A stretch of DNA of 64,000 nt, taken from Lewinellaceae bacterium. GTDB lineage: Bacteria; Bacteroidota; Bacteroidia; Chitinophagales; Saprospiraceae. Where the stretch lies: NCBI GenBank assembly GCA_016712415.1, contig JADJRC010000013.1:1-64000 (forward strand). Direction: 5' to 3'. The notes under the pieces are model-generated. The model was given only the letters and a program-made list of their open reading frames with translations. It was not told the origin of the DNA and ran no database searches. Made by a program: the position numbers and the translations under genes. Below are positions 30,533-38,501 of the stretch, piece after piece. Numbering within the stretch: position 1 is the first letter of the stretch; every line of letters begins with the position of its first letter.

Positions 30533-31554
30533 CCGCCGAACAAATACAATCGATCATCAAAGGGAGCAGGTTTCCCGGGCCCAAGGCACCGGTAACCCTG
30601 ATCGAAACCCATATCTCCTGGGTGATCCTGACGCCGGCATTCGCTTTCAAAATCAAAAAACCCCTTCAACTGGCTTTTCTGGACTTCAGTACCCTGGAAA
30701 AACGGGCGTTTTACTGCGGTGAAGAACTGCGGCTCAACCGCCGGCTGGCGTCCGATATGTACCTGGATGTCTTGCCGGTATGCCTGACAAAAGACGGGCA
30801 ACCTGAAATCCGCCCTGCCGCCAAAGGGGAAGCGCCTGTTGACTTCGCCGTCGCCATGAAACGGATGGATAATGACCGCCAGATGGACAAACTGCTGCGC
30901 CGGAACGGCGTGACAGCGGGAGATATAGAGGCCCTGGCTAAAATGCTCGTTCGATTTCACCGTTCGGTTGTCCTTTCAGGAAATGGGGTATCGGACAGGG
31001 CTGCGAGCAACCGCGACGATTTCAACGATTTGTTTACGCTGAAAAAAGCAGCGGAACGTCTTTTGGGCGCCGGCGCCGGAGCGCAATTCGACGCCTGGCA
31101 ACAACAGGTTGGCACCTTTCTGGATAAACACCGCGAACGACTGCAGCAACGCGCGCAGGCGGGATTTTGGGTAGACGGGCACGGCGACCTGCACGCCCGC
31201 AACATATTTCTCCTGCCGGAAGGCCCGCTGGCGTTCGATTGTATCGAGTTCAGCGAACACTTTCGGCAAGGCGATATCCTGAATGAACTGGCTTTTTTGT
31301 GCATGGACCTCGACGCAGGCGGCCACCACGAACTAGCCGAAGCGTTTATGACGGCTTACCTGCGCGAGTGGCCCTGCATCGAAGGCCCGGAAGATGCGTT
31401 GTTGTTCCTGTATTTTAAAGCGTACCGGGCCAATGTACGCCTGAAGGTCGCGCTGCTGGAATCAGAGCAACACCGGTCGACGGCGTTGGAGCAAACGGCG
31501 CAAACCTATTGGGCGCTGTTAAAAAGATACCTCGGCCAACTTGGGAGTGTCTGA
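30529..31554 (+). CDS. APH-family kinase (COG2187-like)
   Basis: 341 residues. Typical elements: FAFKIKKPLQLAFLDFSTLE (nucleotide-binding Lys), EELRLNRRLASDMYLDVLPV, VAMKRMDNDRQMDKLL, and the intact catalytic loop GHGDLHARNIFL (about 217-228) followed by FDCIEFSEHFRQGDILNELA (metal-binding Asp). Unlike the APH-fold protein at 8187, all catalytic residues are present. The C-terminus has YFKAYRANVRLKVALLE. Substrate unknown. Translationally coupled to the P-loop kinase upstream. The stop codon lies inside a terminator hairpin. Confidence 0.82.
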   Translation: MTAEQIQSIIKGSRFPGPKAPVTLIETHISWVILTPAFAFKIKKPLQLAFLDFSTLEKRAFYCGEELRLNRRLASDMYLDVLPVCLTKDGQPEIRPAAKGEAPVDFAVAMKRMDNDRQMDKLLRRNGVTAGDIEALAKMLVRFHRSVVLSGNGVSDRAASNRDDFNDLFTLKKAAERLLGAGAGAQFDAWQQQVGTFLDKHRERLQQRAQAGFWVDGHGDLHARNIFLLPEGPLAFDCIEFSEHFRQGDILNELAFLCMDLDAGGHHELAEAFMTAYLREWPCIEGPEDALLFLYFKAYRANVRLKVALLESEQHRSTALEQTAQTYWALLKRYLGQLGSV

Positions 31555-31586
31555 AAAATACCCGGCGATATTTTTCAGACACTCCC
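31543..31586. terminator. Bidirectional hairpin between convergent operons
   Basis: Perfect 18-bp arms (GGGAGTGTCTGAAAAATA at 31,543-31,560 and its complement at 31,569-31,586) around an 8-base loop CCCGGCGA. The left arm includes the TGA of the kinase gene. The A/T-rich loop side and position between convergent stops suggest termination on both strands. Confidence 0.7.
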
Positions 31587-31632
31587 CGACTTAAAGAGTG
31601 CATAACGGGCGCCTGTCCGTGTAATCTTTCAA

Positions 31633-33441
31633 TTACTCCGCAGCCTTGATCTTAAACGCGATCCCGCCAATATGACGAACGGCGGCATCACCCGGGCATT
31701 TTACCCTGATATCATCGATGTAAATACCGCTCCCGTTTTCCGCCTGCCTGAACAGGTCCAGCACCTTATCGGAAAACTGTCTGCCGGTCACTATATAAGC
31801 TACCGCATCGATACCAGGCTGCACAATGGTCACCTCATACCCCATAACCTCGCAATACGCATCGAAATCAAAGTTTTCCAGTATTGCGTCGACACCTGTT
31901 GCCTGGAGCAATACCTCTTTGGTGATGGCCTGGCCTTTTTTACCGGCCATATAAGGCGTCGGGTCGGGGATTCGTTTTACCCTGTACTTTACCTCATTGA
32001 ACAGGCTTTCTTTGCCGTTAAGGCTGCGATAGACCTGGATGGTCACTTCGCCGGGCGTTGTTACGCTGATGGAGTATTTGCCCATGCCTCCTTTTACCGT
32101 ACCATTGCCCACCAAACGCAGTGAAAGGTCTTCTACGGGGACTCCGTCAGCGCCGATGCAAACCGGGTTTTCCACACCGATGTACAGTACGTTCATCTTT
32201 TCAGCCTGCACGGCGACCAGTCCCGACGTGGCCGCGGGCGGCTCGACGCCCGAGGTCGCCGGAGTGACAGGGCCGGGGGCAGCCGGAACAGTAACGCTGC
32301 TTTCCGGGCGGTTGCGTTTGGGCGATACCGAATCCGTACGGATGAGGTCGGAGACGGCCCTGTTGTCGTTGGAGACAATGGACCGGGATACGCCGGCGTC
32401 TGCCTTTGCATGTGCGGCGGGCCACCATGAACTCAATCCGACAAGGAGGGGCAACAGCAGGAGCATCACCCAGTTGGAGCGCATGGGCCTGTTTGGCGTA
32501 ATACCTGCGATGCGCAGTATTCTTTCTGTGAAATTACTTTTTCCGATGGCATTCATAGTAAACTGGTTTTGTGCGTGAACGAATGATAATTGCAGGTCGG
32601 TGAGCGTGCGGGCATACAGCAACGGATCGGCAGTGTAATGCAATACCACGTCGTCGCAGCAAAACTCACGGCGGGAGCGCGCTTCCCGCGAAAGCAGCCA
32701 GAACAATGGGTGGTAGAAAAACACGACCTCAAGACTCAGTTGGAACAGATTTACCAGGTAGTCGAAGCGGCGAATATGCGCCAGTTCGTGCAGCAACAGT
32801 GCCTCTGTTTGAGAGGGTGTCAGCCCCGCAAGCAAGCCGACGGGAAAGAGAATTACCGGCTTCCAGAAGCCGATGGTCAGGGGTTCCGCGATGCGTTTCG
32901 ATTCCTTGAAGATGATTTTGGGCACAATGCCCAGCCTCTCCGCCCACATGTCGCAGATATTTTGAAAGTTTGTATCGACCGGGGAGGTATCGCAATGCCG
33001 GAGGCGTTGGGAAAGCCAGTAGCCGCCCAGTAGCCGCAGCCACAATACGGTGGCACACAGGAACCAGAGCCAACCGATCTGTTGGGCATGGCCTTCGAGC
33101 CATTGTTGCACAATTTGGATGAACTGTAGATTTGACTGGTCAAGTGCCTGTCCGGTAGTTATTTGCAGACCGGTGGCGTCGTTTGGCGCATGAGCAGCCG
33201 TCTGCACGACTGCGTTCTGTCTCAGCACCCGTTCGTACTCGGCGCCAAAAGTTACTGCCGCCCAAATTGCGCCGGCAGCCATCGCAGCTATCGAAAGCAG
33301 GTAAACTGCGTTGTTATGGCCTTGCAAACGCCAGGTGACAGCCTTGAACAGGAGCCAGATCAGGGTAATTTGCCAGAGCGAATGGGCAACCGCCCAGCCA
33401 AGTGCCTGGCTAAACAGCGAGAAGGAATCAGGCAGTATCAT
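31633..33441 (-). CDS. BlaR1-type M56 metallopeptidase sensor fused to a GldM C-terminal-like domain
   Basis: 602 residues in one uninterrupted frame. The N-terminal half is a BlaR1/MecR1 membrane zinc peptidase: transmembrane segments at about 18-35, 45-62 and 122-145, then the catalytic LLHELAHIRRFDY (His218, Glu219, His222) with REFCCDDV (Glu259), and a last membrane helix at 323-340. After a Pro/Ala-rich linker (about 345-415) the extracytoplasmic part is not a penicillin-binding sensor but resembles the C-terminal domain of the gliding/T9SS motor protein GldM: KMNVLYIGVENPVCIGADGV (from 416), KYRVKRIPDPTPYMAGKKGQ, ENFDFDAYCEVMGYEVTIVQ and IYIDDIRVKCPGD. Its ATG overlaps the blaI stop (ATGA). 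Likely role: senses an envelope state through the GldM-like domain and relieves BlaI repression by proteolysis; the signal is inferred. Confidence 0.85.
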   Translation of the reverse strand: MILPDSFSLFSQALGWAVAHSLWQITLIWLLFKAVTWRLQGHNNAVYLLSIAAMAAGAIWAAVTFGAEYERVLRQNAVVQTAAHAPNDATGLQITTGQALDQSNLQFIQIVQQWLEGHAQQIGWLWFLCATVLWLRLLGGYWLSQRLRHCDTSPVDTNFQNICDMWAERLGIVPKIIFKESKRIAEPLTIGFWKPVILFPVGLLAGLTPSQTEALLLHELAHIRRFDYLVNLFQLSLEVVFFYHPLFWLLSREARSRREFCCDDVVLHYTADPLLYARTLTDLQLSFVHAQNQFTMNAIGKSNFTERILRIAGITPNRPMRSNWVMLLLLPLLVGLSSWWPAAHAKADAGVSRSIVSNDNRAVSDLIRTDSVSPKRNRPESSVTVPAAPGPVTPATSGVEPPAATSGLVAVQAEKMNVLYIGVENPVCIGADGVPVEDLSLRLVGNGTVKGGMGKYSISVTTPGEVTIQVYRSLNGKESLFNEVKYRVKRIPDPTPYMAGKKGQAITKEVLLQATGVDAILENFDFDAYCEVMGYEVTIVQPGIDAVAYIVTGRQFSDKVLDLFRQAENGSGIYIDDIRVKCPGDAAVRHIGGIAFKIKAAE

Positions 33442-33824
33442 TTTTTTGAAATTTGGTTATCGAGCCAATTCTTGAGTTCCTGAAGTTCCTCGGCAGAAGC
33501 CTTTTGATTCCCCAGGGCATGCATCATCATTTGAAGTGCCGAGCCGTCGAATGCTGCGTGGAGCACCTTGTCGACCAACCGCTTTTTTACCTCGGTTTCG
33601 CCAACGGCTGCCCGGTAGAGGTGCGTCCCGTCGACGATCTCCTTCCCGAGCACACCTTTTTCTGTGAGGCGCTGAACCTGCTTCAAAACAGTGGTATAAC
33701 CCACGTTTTTATCCGCAGATATCTGTTCGTGAATGGCGCGGACGGAAACCGGCTCATTTTCCCATATGACTTTGAGGATTTCGAGTTCGGCCTCCGTGGG
33801 CTGGTATGTTGTGTTCTTGGCCAT
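33438..33824 (-). CDS. blaI: BlaI/MecI/CopY-family repressor
   Basis: 128 residues from ATG 33824. A winged helix (PTEAELEILKVIWENEPVSV, GYTTVLKQVQRLTEKGVLGK) is followed by the dimerisation/cleavage tail (LVDKVLHAAFDGSALQMMMH ... LKNWLDNQISKK). The frame is open far upstream through the repeat array, but only this start gives family homology. Such repressors bind palindromes over their own promoter and are inactivated by cleavage triggered by the partner M56 sensor, here encoded immediately downstream with a 4-bp overlap. Confidence 0.9.
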   Translation of the reverse strand: MAKNTTYQPTEAELEILKVIWENEPVSVRAIHEQISADKNVGYTTVLKQVQRLTEKGVLGKEIVDGTHLYRAAVGETEVKKRLVDKVLHAAFDGSALQMMMHALGNQKASAEELQELKNWLDNQISKK

Positions 33825-33863
33825 CTGCTTATTAACTGTGCTGTTAATGATTGGGCAAAGATG

Positions 33864-33909
33864 TACGACAATTGTCGTATCTCCAAATTTATTTACGACA
33901 ATTGTCGTA
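33864..33909 (-). promoter_or_regulatory. blaI operator pair flanking a promoter
   Basis: Two identical perfect 16-bp palindromes, TACGACAATTGTCGTA, at 33,864-33,879 and 33,894-33,909, with centres 30 bp apart. Between them, on the minus strand, TAAATTTG (33,885-33,892) is an exact -7 box. Binding of a repressor dimer at each site would cover the promoter, the usual arrangement for BlaI/MecI autoregulation. The array begins 4 bp beyond the distal site. Confidence 0.8.
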
Positions 33910-33912
33910 GAA

Positions 33913-34893
33913 ATGTATCGCGGAATGGCATGCCGCAGCTCCCAATCCCGGAATACCATTCCGGGGTACCATGCATGTATCGCGGAATGGTATGCCGCAG
34001 CTCCAAGTCCCGGAATACCATTCCGGGGTACACAAGGGGCCATGCAGATCGCGGAATGGATGCCGCAGCCAAGTCCCGGAATACCATTCCGGGGTACCAT
34101 GCATGTATCGCGGAATGGTATTCCGCAGCTCCAAGTCCCGGAATACCATTCCGGGGTACCATGCATGTATCGCGGAATGGCATGCCGCAGCTCCAAGTCC
34201 CGGAATACCATTCCGGGGTACCATGCATGTATCGCGGAATGGCATGCCGCAGCTCCAAGTCCCGGAATACCATTCCGGGGTACCATGCATGTATCGCGGA
34301 ATGGCATTCCGCAGCTCCAAGTCCCGGAATACCATTCCGGGGTACCATGCATGTATCTCGGAATGGCATGCCGCCCCCCGGAATACCATCCGGGTACCAC
34401 AGTACGCGGAATGGCATGCCGCAGCCCAAGTCCCGGAATACCATTCCGGGTACCATCATGTATCGCGGAATGGCATTCCGCAGCCAAATCCCGGAATACC
34501 ATTCCGGGGTCCATGCATGTATCGCGGAATGCGCGGGGACGGCTGTGGCGGAATGGCATTCCGCGCCAAGTCCCGGAATACCATTCCAGGGTACCATGAT
34601 GTATCGCGGAATGGCATTCGCCCCCGGGGTACCAGGGGTTTTCGGAATGGTATTCGCGCAATCCCGGAATACCATTCCGGGGTACCATGCATGTATCGCG
34701 GAATGGTATGCCGCAGCCAAGTCCCGGAATACCATTCCGGGGTACCATGCATGTATCGCGGAATGGTATGCCGCAGCCCAAGTCCCGGAATACCATTCCG
34801 GGGTACTATCATGTATCGCGGAATGGCATTCGAGCCCAAATCCCGGAATACCATTCCGGGGTACCATGTATCGCGGAATGGCATTCCGCAGCT
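33913..34893. repeat. Tandem array of about 16 copies of a 62-bp double-palindrome unit
   Basis: Units begin ATGTATCGCGGAATGG at 33913, 33975, 34103, 34165, 34227, 34289 and 34351 and then continue less regularly to 34,893. Each unit contains two hairpins with inverted cores: GGAATGGYATKCC in the first, flanked by GCGG/CCGC, and GGAATACCATTCC in the second, flanked by CC/GG. A GGTACCATGCATG linker joins units. The first core is the complement of the second, so neighbouring units can pair in several registers. Copies after 34,360 carry small deletions. Long open frames across the array are products of the periodicity. No spacers differ between units, so this is not a CRISPR array. Confidence 0.93.
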
Positions 34894-35020
34894 CCGAGTG
34901 TTTGTCTATCTGACACCAGCAGCCGTCCGATGAACAAGCGGTTCAATCAGGAACCAGGGTAGTTGATCTGCAACCGCAGTCAGGTCAGAAACTTTTACAA
35001 TTTTTAAATGTTTTAATCTC

Positions 35021-35028
35021 TAAATTTG
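35021..35028 (+). promoter_or_regulatory. Candidate -7 box of the dioxygenase gene
   Basis: TAAATTTG, an exact TAnnTTTG, 26 bp upstream of the ATG at 35055 in an AT-rich stretch. The -33 region shows only T-runs. Confidence 0.45.
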
Positions 35029-35054
35029 CAACATCAAACTAATGTTCGCAAATC

Positions 35055-35948
35055 ATGGATCGAAAAACATTTCTCAAATCGCTGGCTTTGTTGCCATTAG
35101 TTACCTGCAACATGAAACTTCAGGAATTCCCCTCCATAGCCAATGCGCTTCCGAATACGGAAAAAATGCCCGTTCTGTTTGTCGGACACGGCAGCCCCAT
35201 GAACGCCCTGGAAGACAACGCTTTTACCCGCAGCCTCCGCAAACTGGGTGAACAATTCAAACAGGAAGGCAAAAAGCCCGCGGCGATCCTCGTCGTTTCG
35301 GCGCACTGGCTCACGCGGGGTAGTTACGTAAACATCGCGCCCAAACCGGAGACGATCCACGATTTCGGGGGCTTTCCGAAGGAACTTTTTGAAGCGCAAT
35401 ACCCCGCGGCAGGCTCGCCCGAACTGGCCAAAGAAACGGCCAAACGCTCTGCGCTCATTCAGGAGACCGACGACTGGGGCCTCGACCACGGCGCCTGGAC
35501 GATCCTGATGCACCTTTTCCCTGAAGCCGACATTCCGGTGTTCCAGTTGAGCATCGACTACTACCAGCCCCTGCAATACCACCTCGACCTGGCCGCGCAA
35601 CTCAACGCCCTGCGCGAAAAAGGGGTGCTCATCATCGGCAGCGGCAATATCGTACACAACCTGCGCCTGAGCATGGAGCGCCTGCGCAACGGCGACACCC
35701 GGCCTTTCGACTGGGCCGTGGAGTTCGATACCTGGGTCAGCGAAAAGATCGCCGGCCGCGATTTCCAAAGCCTTGTAACGTATGAAAAGGCGGGCGAATC
35801 GGGCAAACTCTCCGTGCCGACGCCCGACCATTACATCCCGATGTTGTATAGCCTCGGCCTGGCCGGGGAGAAAGAAGAAATCAAACAAGCCTATGAAGAG
35901 GTGGCGCTGGGCGGCATCAGTATGCGCACATTTCAGGTAGGCGCCTGA
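35055..35948 (+). CDS. ygiD: 4,5-DOPA-type extradiol dioxygenase
   Basis: 297 residues, LigB-superfamily class III extradiol dioxygenase, close to E. coli YgiD plus about 37 N-terminal residues. Metal-binding and catalytic elements are LFVGHGSPMNALEDN (His), LVVSAHWLTRG (His), HDFGGFPKELFE and GSGNIVHNLR. WGLDHGAWTILMHLFPEADI and QLSIDYYQPLQYH are also conserved. The N-terminus (MDRKTFLKSLALLPLVTCNM) looks like an export signal, which is unusual for the family, so the enzyme may be periplasmic or a lipoprotein. It opens catechol rings such as DOPA; the natural substrate here is unknown. Confidence 0.88.
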   Translation: MDRKTFLKSLALLPLVTCNMKLQEFPSIANALPNTEKMPVLFVGHGSPMNALEDNAFTRSLRKLGEQFKQEGKKPAAILVVSAHWLTRGSYVNIAPKPETIHDFGGFPKELFEAQYPAAGSPELAKETAKRSALIQETDDWGLDHGAWTILMHLFPEADIPVFQLSIDYYQPLQYHLDLAAQLNALREKGVLIIGSGNIVHNLRLSMERLRNGDTRPFDWAVEFDTWVSEKIAGRDFQSLVTYEKAGESGKLSVPTPDHYIPMLYSLGLAGEKEEIKQAYEEVALGGISMRTFQVGA

Positions 35949-35964
35949 CTGTGTTATTTCCGGA

Positions 35965-38403
35965 TTATAATCGAATTATCTTTTTCGTCAGGGTGCCCGA
36001 TTGGGTGCGTAATTCACAAACAAATATCCCTCTGGGCACTGTTGTGTCGGGTTGATAAATTTCAAAATGACGCCCGGCAGGATAGTACTGGTCGCTGGAA
36101 AACATCGTTTTACCCGAAATATCAGCGATGCGCAGTTGTACAAATCCGGACGCCGGAAGTATAAAACTGATCATTGCCCGATCGTGAAAAGGGTTGGGCT
36201 CAATCCGAAGCGATATGGAAGCATTGAGGCCAATTTCTTCGACGCCCACAGCTTCCTCAAACTCGAAAGCCCCCATATCGACGGCGCTGCCCATAATCCG
36301 GGAGTTACCGGCCAGATCGAATGGTATGGAATCCGGCACCGCCGAATCCAGCCCCGCATTTATCGCCGGCGAACCCATTTGCAGGCGCATATCACCGTTC
36401 TGATCGATGAACAAAGGATCCTGGTTGAATATCATGTTGCCGAAGCAGGTAGATCCTGGCAGGCAATACGGCTCCTCAAGCAGGGAGTAATATACCTTGG
36501 GCGTTGCAAGAGAATTATACATGCTCTCGCCTGCTATGGCTTGGTTATCCCAGAAAATACAATTGCTGATCAGAAGGTCGGGGGTAATGCAGCCCAGGCA
36601 TGTAGTATTGAACATGGCGCCCCCGTAATCCGCCTGGTTTTTTGAAAAACTGCAATTGATAAACCTGGGGTGGTTCAAAGGATTGGTAGAGCTGAACAAA
36701 GCGCCGCCTTGTTCAGCGGTGTTGTTCCAGAAACTGCAATTGATCAGGGCGGGATAATTCGAACCGCTCCACTGCGATTGCATCGCGCCGCCGAATTTGA
36801 CAGCAGTATTTTCGCGGAAAGCGCAATTGACAAATAGCGGACGGTACGTTGATGTTTCGCTATCGTTCGACCTTATTGCGCCACCGTTGTTTGCTGTGTT
36901 GCCAGTAAAGGTACAACCGGTAAAAAGTGGCATGCAGGCGCCGTAGCGGGCGTTATCCCAAACAGCGCCGCCCAGCAGGGCCGTATTGTCAGAAAAATAG
37001 CAGTGGCTGATTACCGGATGTACGGCTCCGTTGACAAAAGGCCTGTTACAGATCGCCCCGCCCCCACTCTGAGAGATGTTGCCGGAGAAAATACAACTGT
37101 CGATCAAAGGGCTTGATGCGCCGCCATCCCCGTTGTTAAGCAGTGCTCCACCTTCCCATTGTGCAAAATTGTTTTCAAAGATACAGCCCCTGATATCAGG
37201 GCTCGCGTAACCGTCGCTGCCATTATTGTACATGGCGCCGCCTTGAAACTGGGATGAATTGCCCAAAAAACGGCATTGGTTGAATGCAGCATTCGCATTG
37301 CCGTGGCTTCCGTCATTATAAACGGCCCCTCCGTAACTTTCAGCGGTATTTTCCTCAAACAGGCATGAAGTCAATACAGGACTTGATTGCCCGTTTTCGA
37401 TGCCGGCATTGTGGATAGCCCCGCCCCGCATCGCTGTATTGCCTGTGAACCGGCAATCGCTGAATACCGGATCGGCCGTACCGGAATGTCCAAAACTAAT
37501 CACCGCGCCGCCAAACCACACAGCACTGTTATTTTGGAAAAAACAACTGTCAAAAAGGGGATTGGAGACGCCCCCGATTATACCGTTGTTGAACACCGCA
37601 CCGCCGTCGAACCCGCAACTGTTATCCTTGAAGGTGCATTGCAGGAAAGCAGGACTTGATACGCCGCCGGATTCGGCGGAATTAAATATCGCACCGCCGT
37701 TCAGGTAGGCGTAATTGTCCAGGAAAGCGCAATAAGCCAGCCGCATATTTGCCGTTCCGCCATTCGACCCGTCGTTATAAATGGCCCCTCCCAGGTCATA
37801 CGCTGCATTGCGGTAGAAGGAACAATGCTCGATACGCGGGTTCGAAAAACCAACGCCCCCGGAGCCGGAGATGTACACCGCGCCGCCGTTGGCAAAGTCG
37901 CCGTTGAAACCTGCATTGCCATTTTCCAGAAAAAACCCGCTCAGCAACATCGAATCGCTTACCTGATCGATCCATACAATATGGTAGGCATTGTCTTTTC
38001 GACTCTGATGGTCAAGCAACAGTCCTCCGGCAAGGCCCGGGTCATCATTGTCATTTATGTCGCCGCTCAGGACTGTCGGATTTAATATCCAGTCGCGTTG
38101 CGACATGTCCGTCTCGTCGCCCTTGAAGCCGCCGCAGATTTTTATGTCTTTATTGATATAAAAGGTACGGTGGTTGCTCCAGAATCCGCCGTGCGGTACC
38201 GATGGCACATATACGCCGGACGCAACCCATATCTCATCCCCCTGCCCGGCAGCATCTATAACCGCCTGTAGGTCAGCCGAGGCGTTCGCCCAGTCATTAC
38301 CGGTATGCATACCAGCCCCCGCAGGCGTCACATACCACACCGATTGGGCGGGCAATTGAACATAAGACAGTACCAACAGAAAAGGTAAAATGTGACGGGC
38401 CAT
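35965..38403 (-). CDS. Secreted right-handed beta-helix protein with T9SS sorting domain
   Basis: 812 residues: signal peptide (MARHILPFLLVLSYVQLPAQ), a DUF1565/beta-helix opening (WYVTPAGAGMHTGNDWANAS, DLQAVIDAAGQGDEIWVASG), then at least 14 imperfect repeats of about 38-40 residues. Each is of the type CxFxxNxAxxxGGAxxNxGxxG (for example FYRNAAYDLGGAIYNDGSNG), a polymorphic outer-membrane-protein-like ladder. A C-terminal type IX sorting domain follows (IEPNPFHDRAMISF ... VPRGIFVCELRTQSGTLTKK). It is expected at the cell surface via SprA, perhaps for adhesion; no catalytic residues are evident. Its stop is 17 bp from the convergent dioxygenase gene. Confidence 0.87.
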   Translation of the reverse strand: MARHILPFLLVLSYVQLPAQSVWYVTPAGAGMHTGNDWANASADLQAVIDAAGQGDEIWVASGVYVPSVPHGGFWSNHRTFYINKDIKICGGFKGDETDMSQRDWILNPTVLSGDINDNDDPGLAGGLLLDHQSRKDNAYHIVWIDQVSDSMLLSGFFLENGNAGFNGDFANGGAVYISGSGGVGFSNPRIEHCSFYRNAAYDLGGAIYNDGSNGGTANMRLAYCAFLDNYAYLNGGAIFNSAESGGVSSPAFLQCTFKDNSCGFDGGAVFNNGIIGGVSNPLFDSCFFQNNSAVWFGGAVISFGHSGTADPVFSDCRFTGNTAMRGGAIHNAGIENGQSSPVLTSCLFEENTAESYGGAVYNDGSHGNANAAFNQCRFLGNSSQFQGGAMYNNGSDGYASPDIRGCIFENNFAQWEGGALLNNGDGGASSPLIDSCIFSGNISQSGGGAICNRPFVNGAVHPVISHCYFSDNTALLGGAVWDNARYGACMPLFTGCTFTGNTANNGGAIRSNDSETSTYRPLFVNCAFRENTAVKFGGAMQSQWSGSNYPALINCSFWNNTAEQGGALFSSTNPLNHPRFINCSFSKNQADYGGAMFNTTCLGCITPDLLISNCIFWDNQAIAGESMYNSLATPKVYYSLLEEPYCLPGSTCFGNMIFNQDPLFIDQNGDMRLQMGSPAINAGLDSAVPDSIPFDLAGNSRIMGSAVDMGAFEFEEAVGVEEIGLNASISLRIEPNPFHDRAMISFILPASGFVQLRIADISGKTMFSSDQYYPAGRHFEIYQPDTTVPRGIFVCELRTQSGTLTKKIIRL

Positions 38404-38501
38404 ATGCCGGGTTTCTACAAAACTATATAAATACTCCTGCTGCCTCAGATGAAAAGCGTATTTCTGGACAAGCCTGGCATAAGTTCTGGCGGCAGATATG
38501 C

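Noticed and set aside
33913..34893. CRISPR array
   Set aside because: Units are contiguous 62-bp repeats with no unique spacers and there are no cas genes nearby.
33453..34913. Long open frames through the repeat array on both strands
   Set aside because: They exist because the repeat unit lacks stops; their translations are periodic and have no start context, and on the minus strand only the last 128 codons (BlaI) are real.
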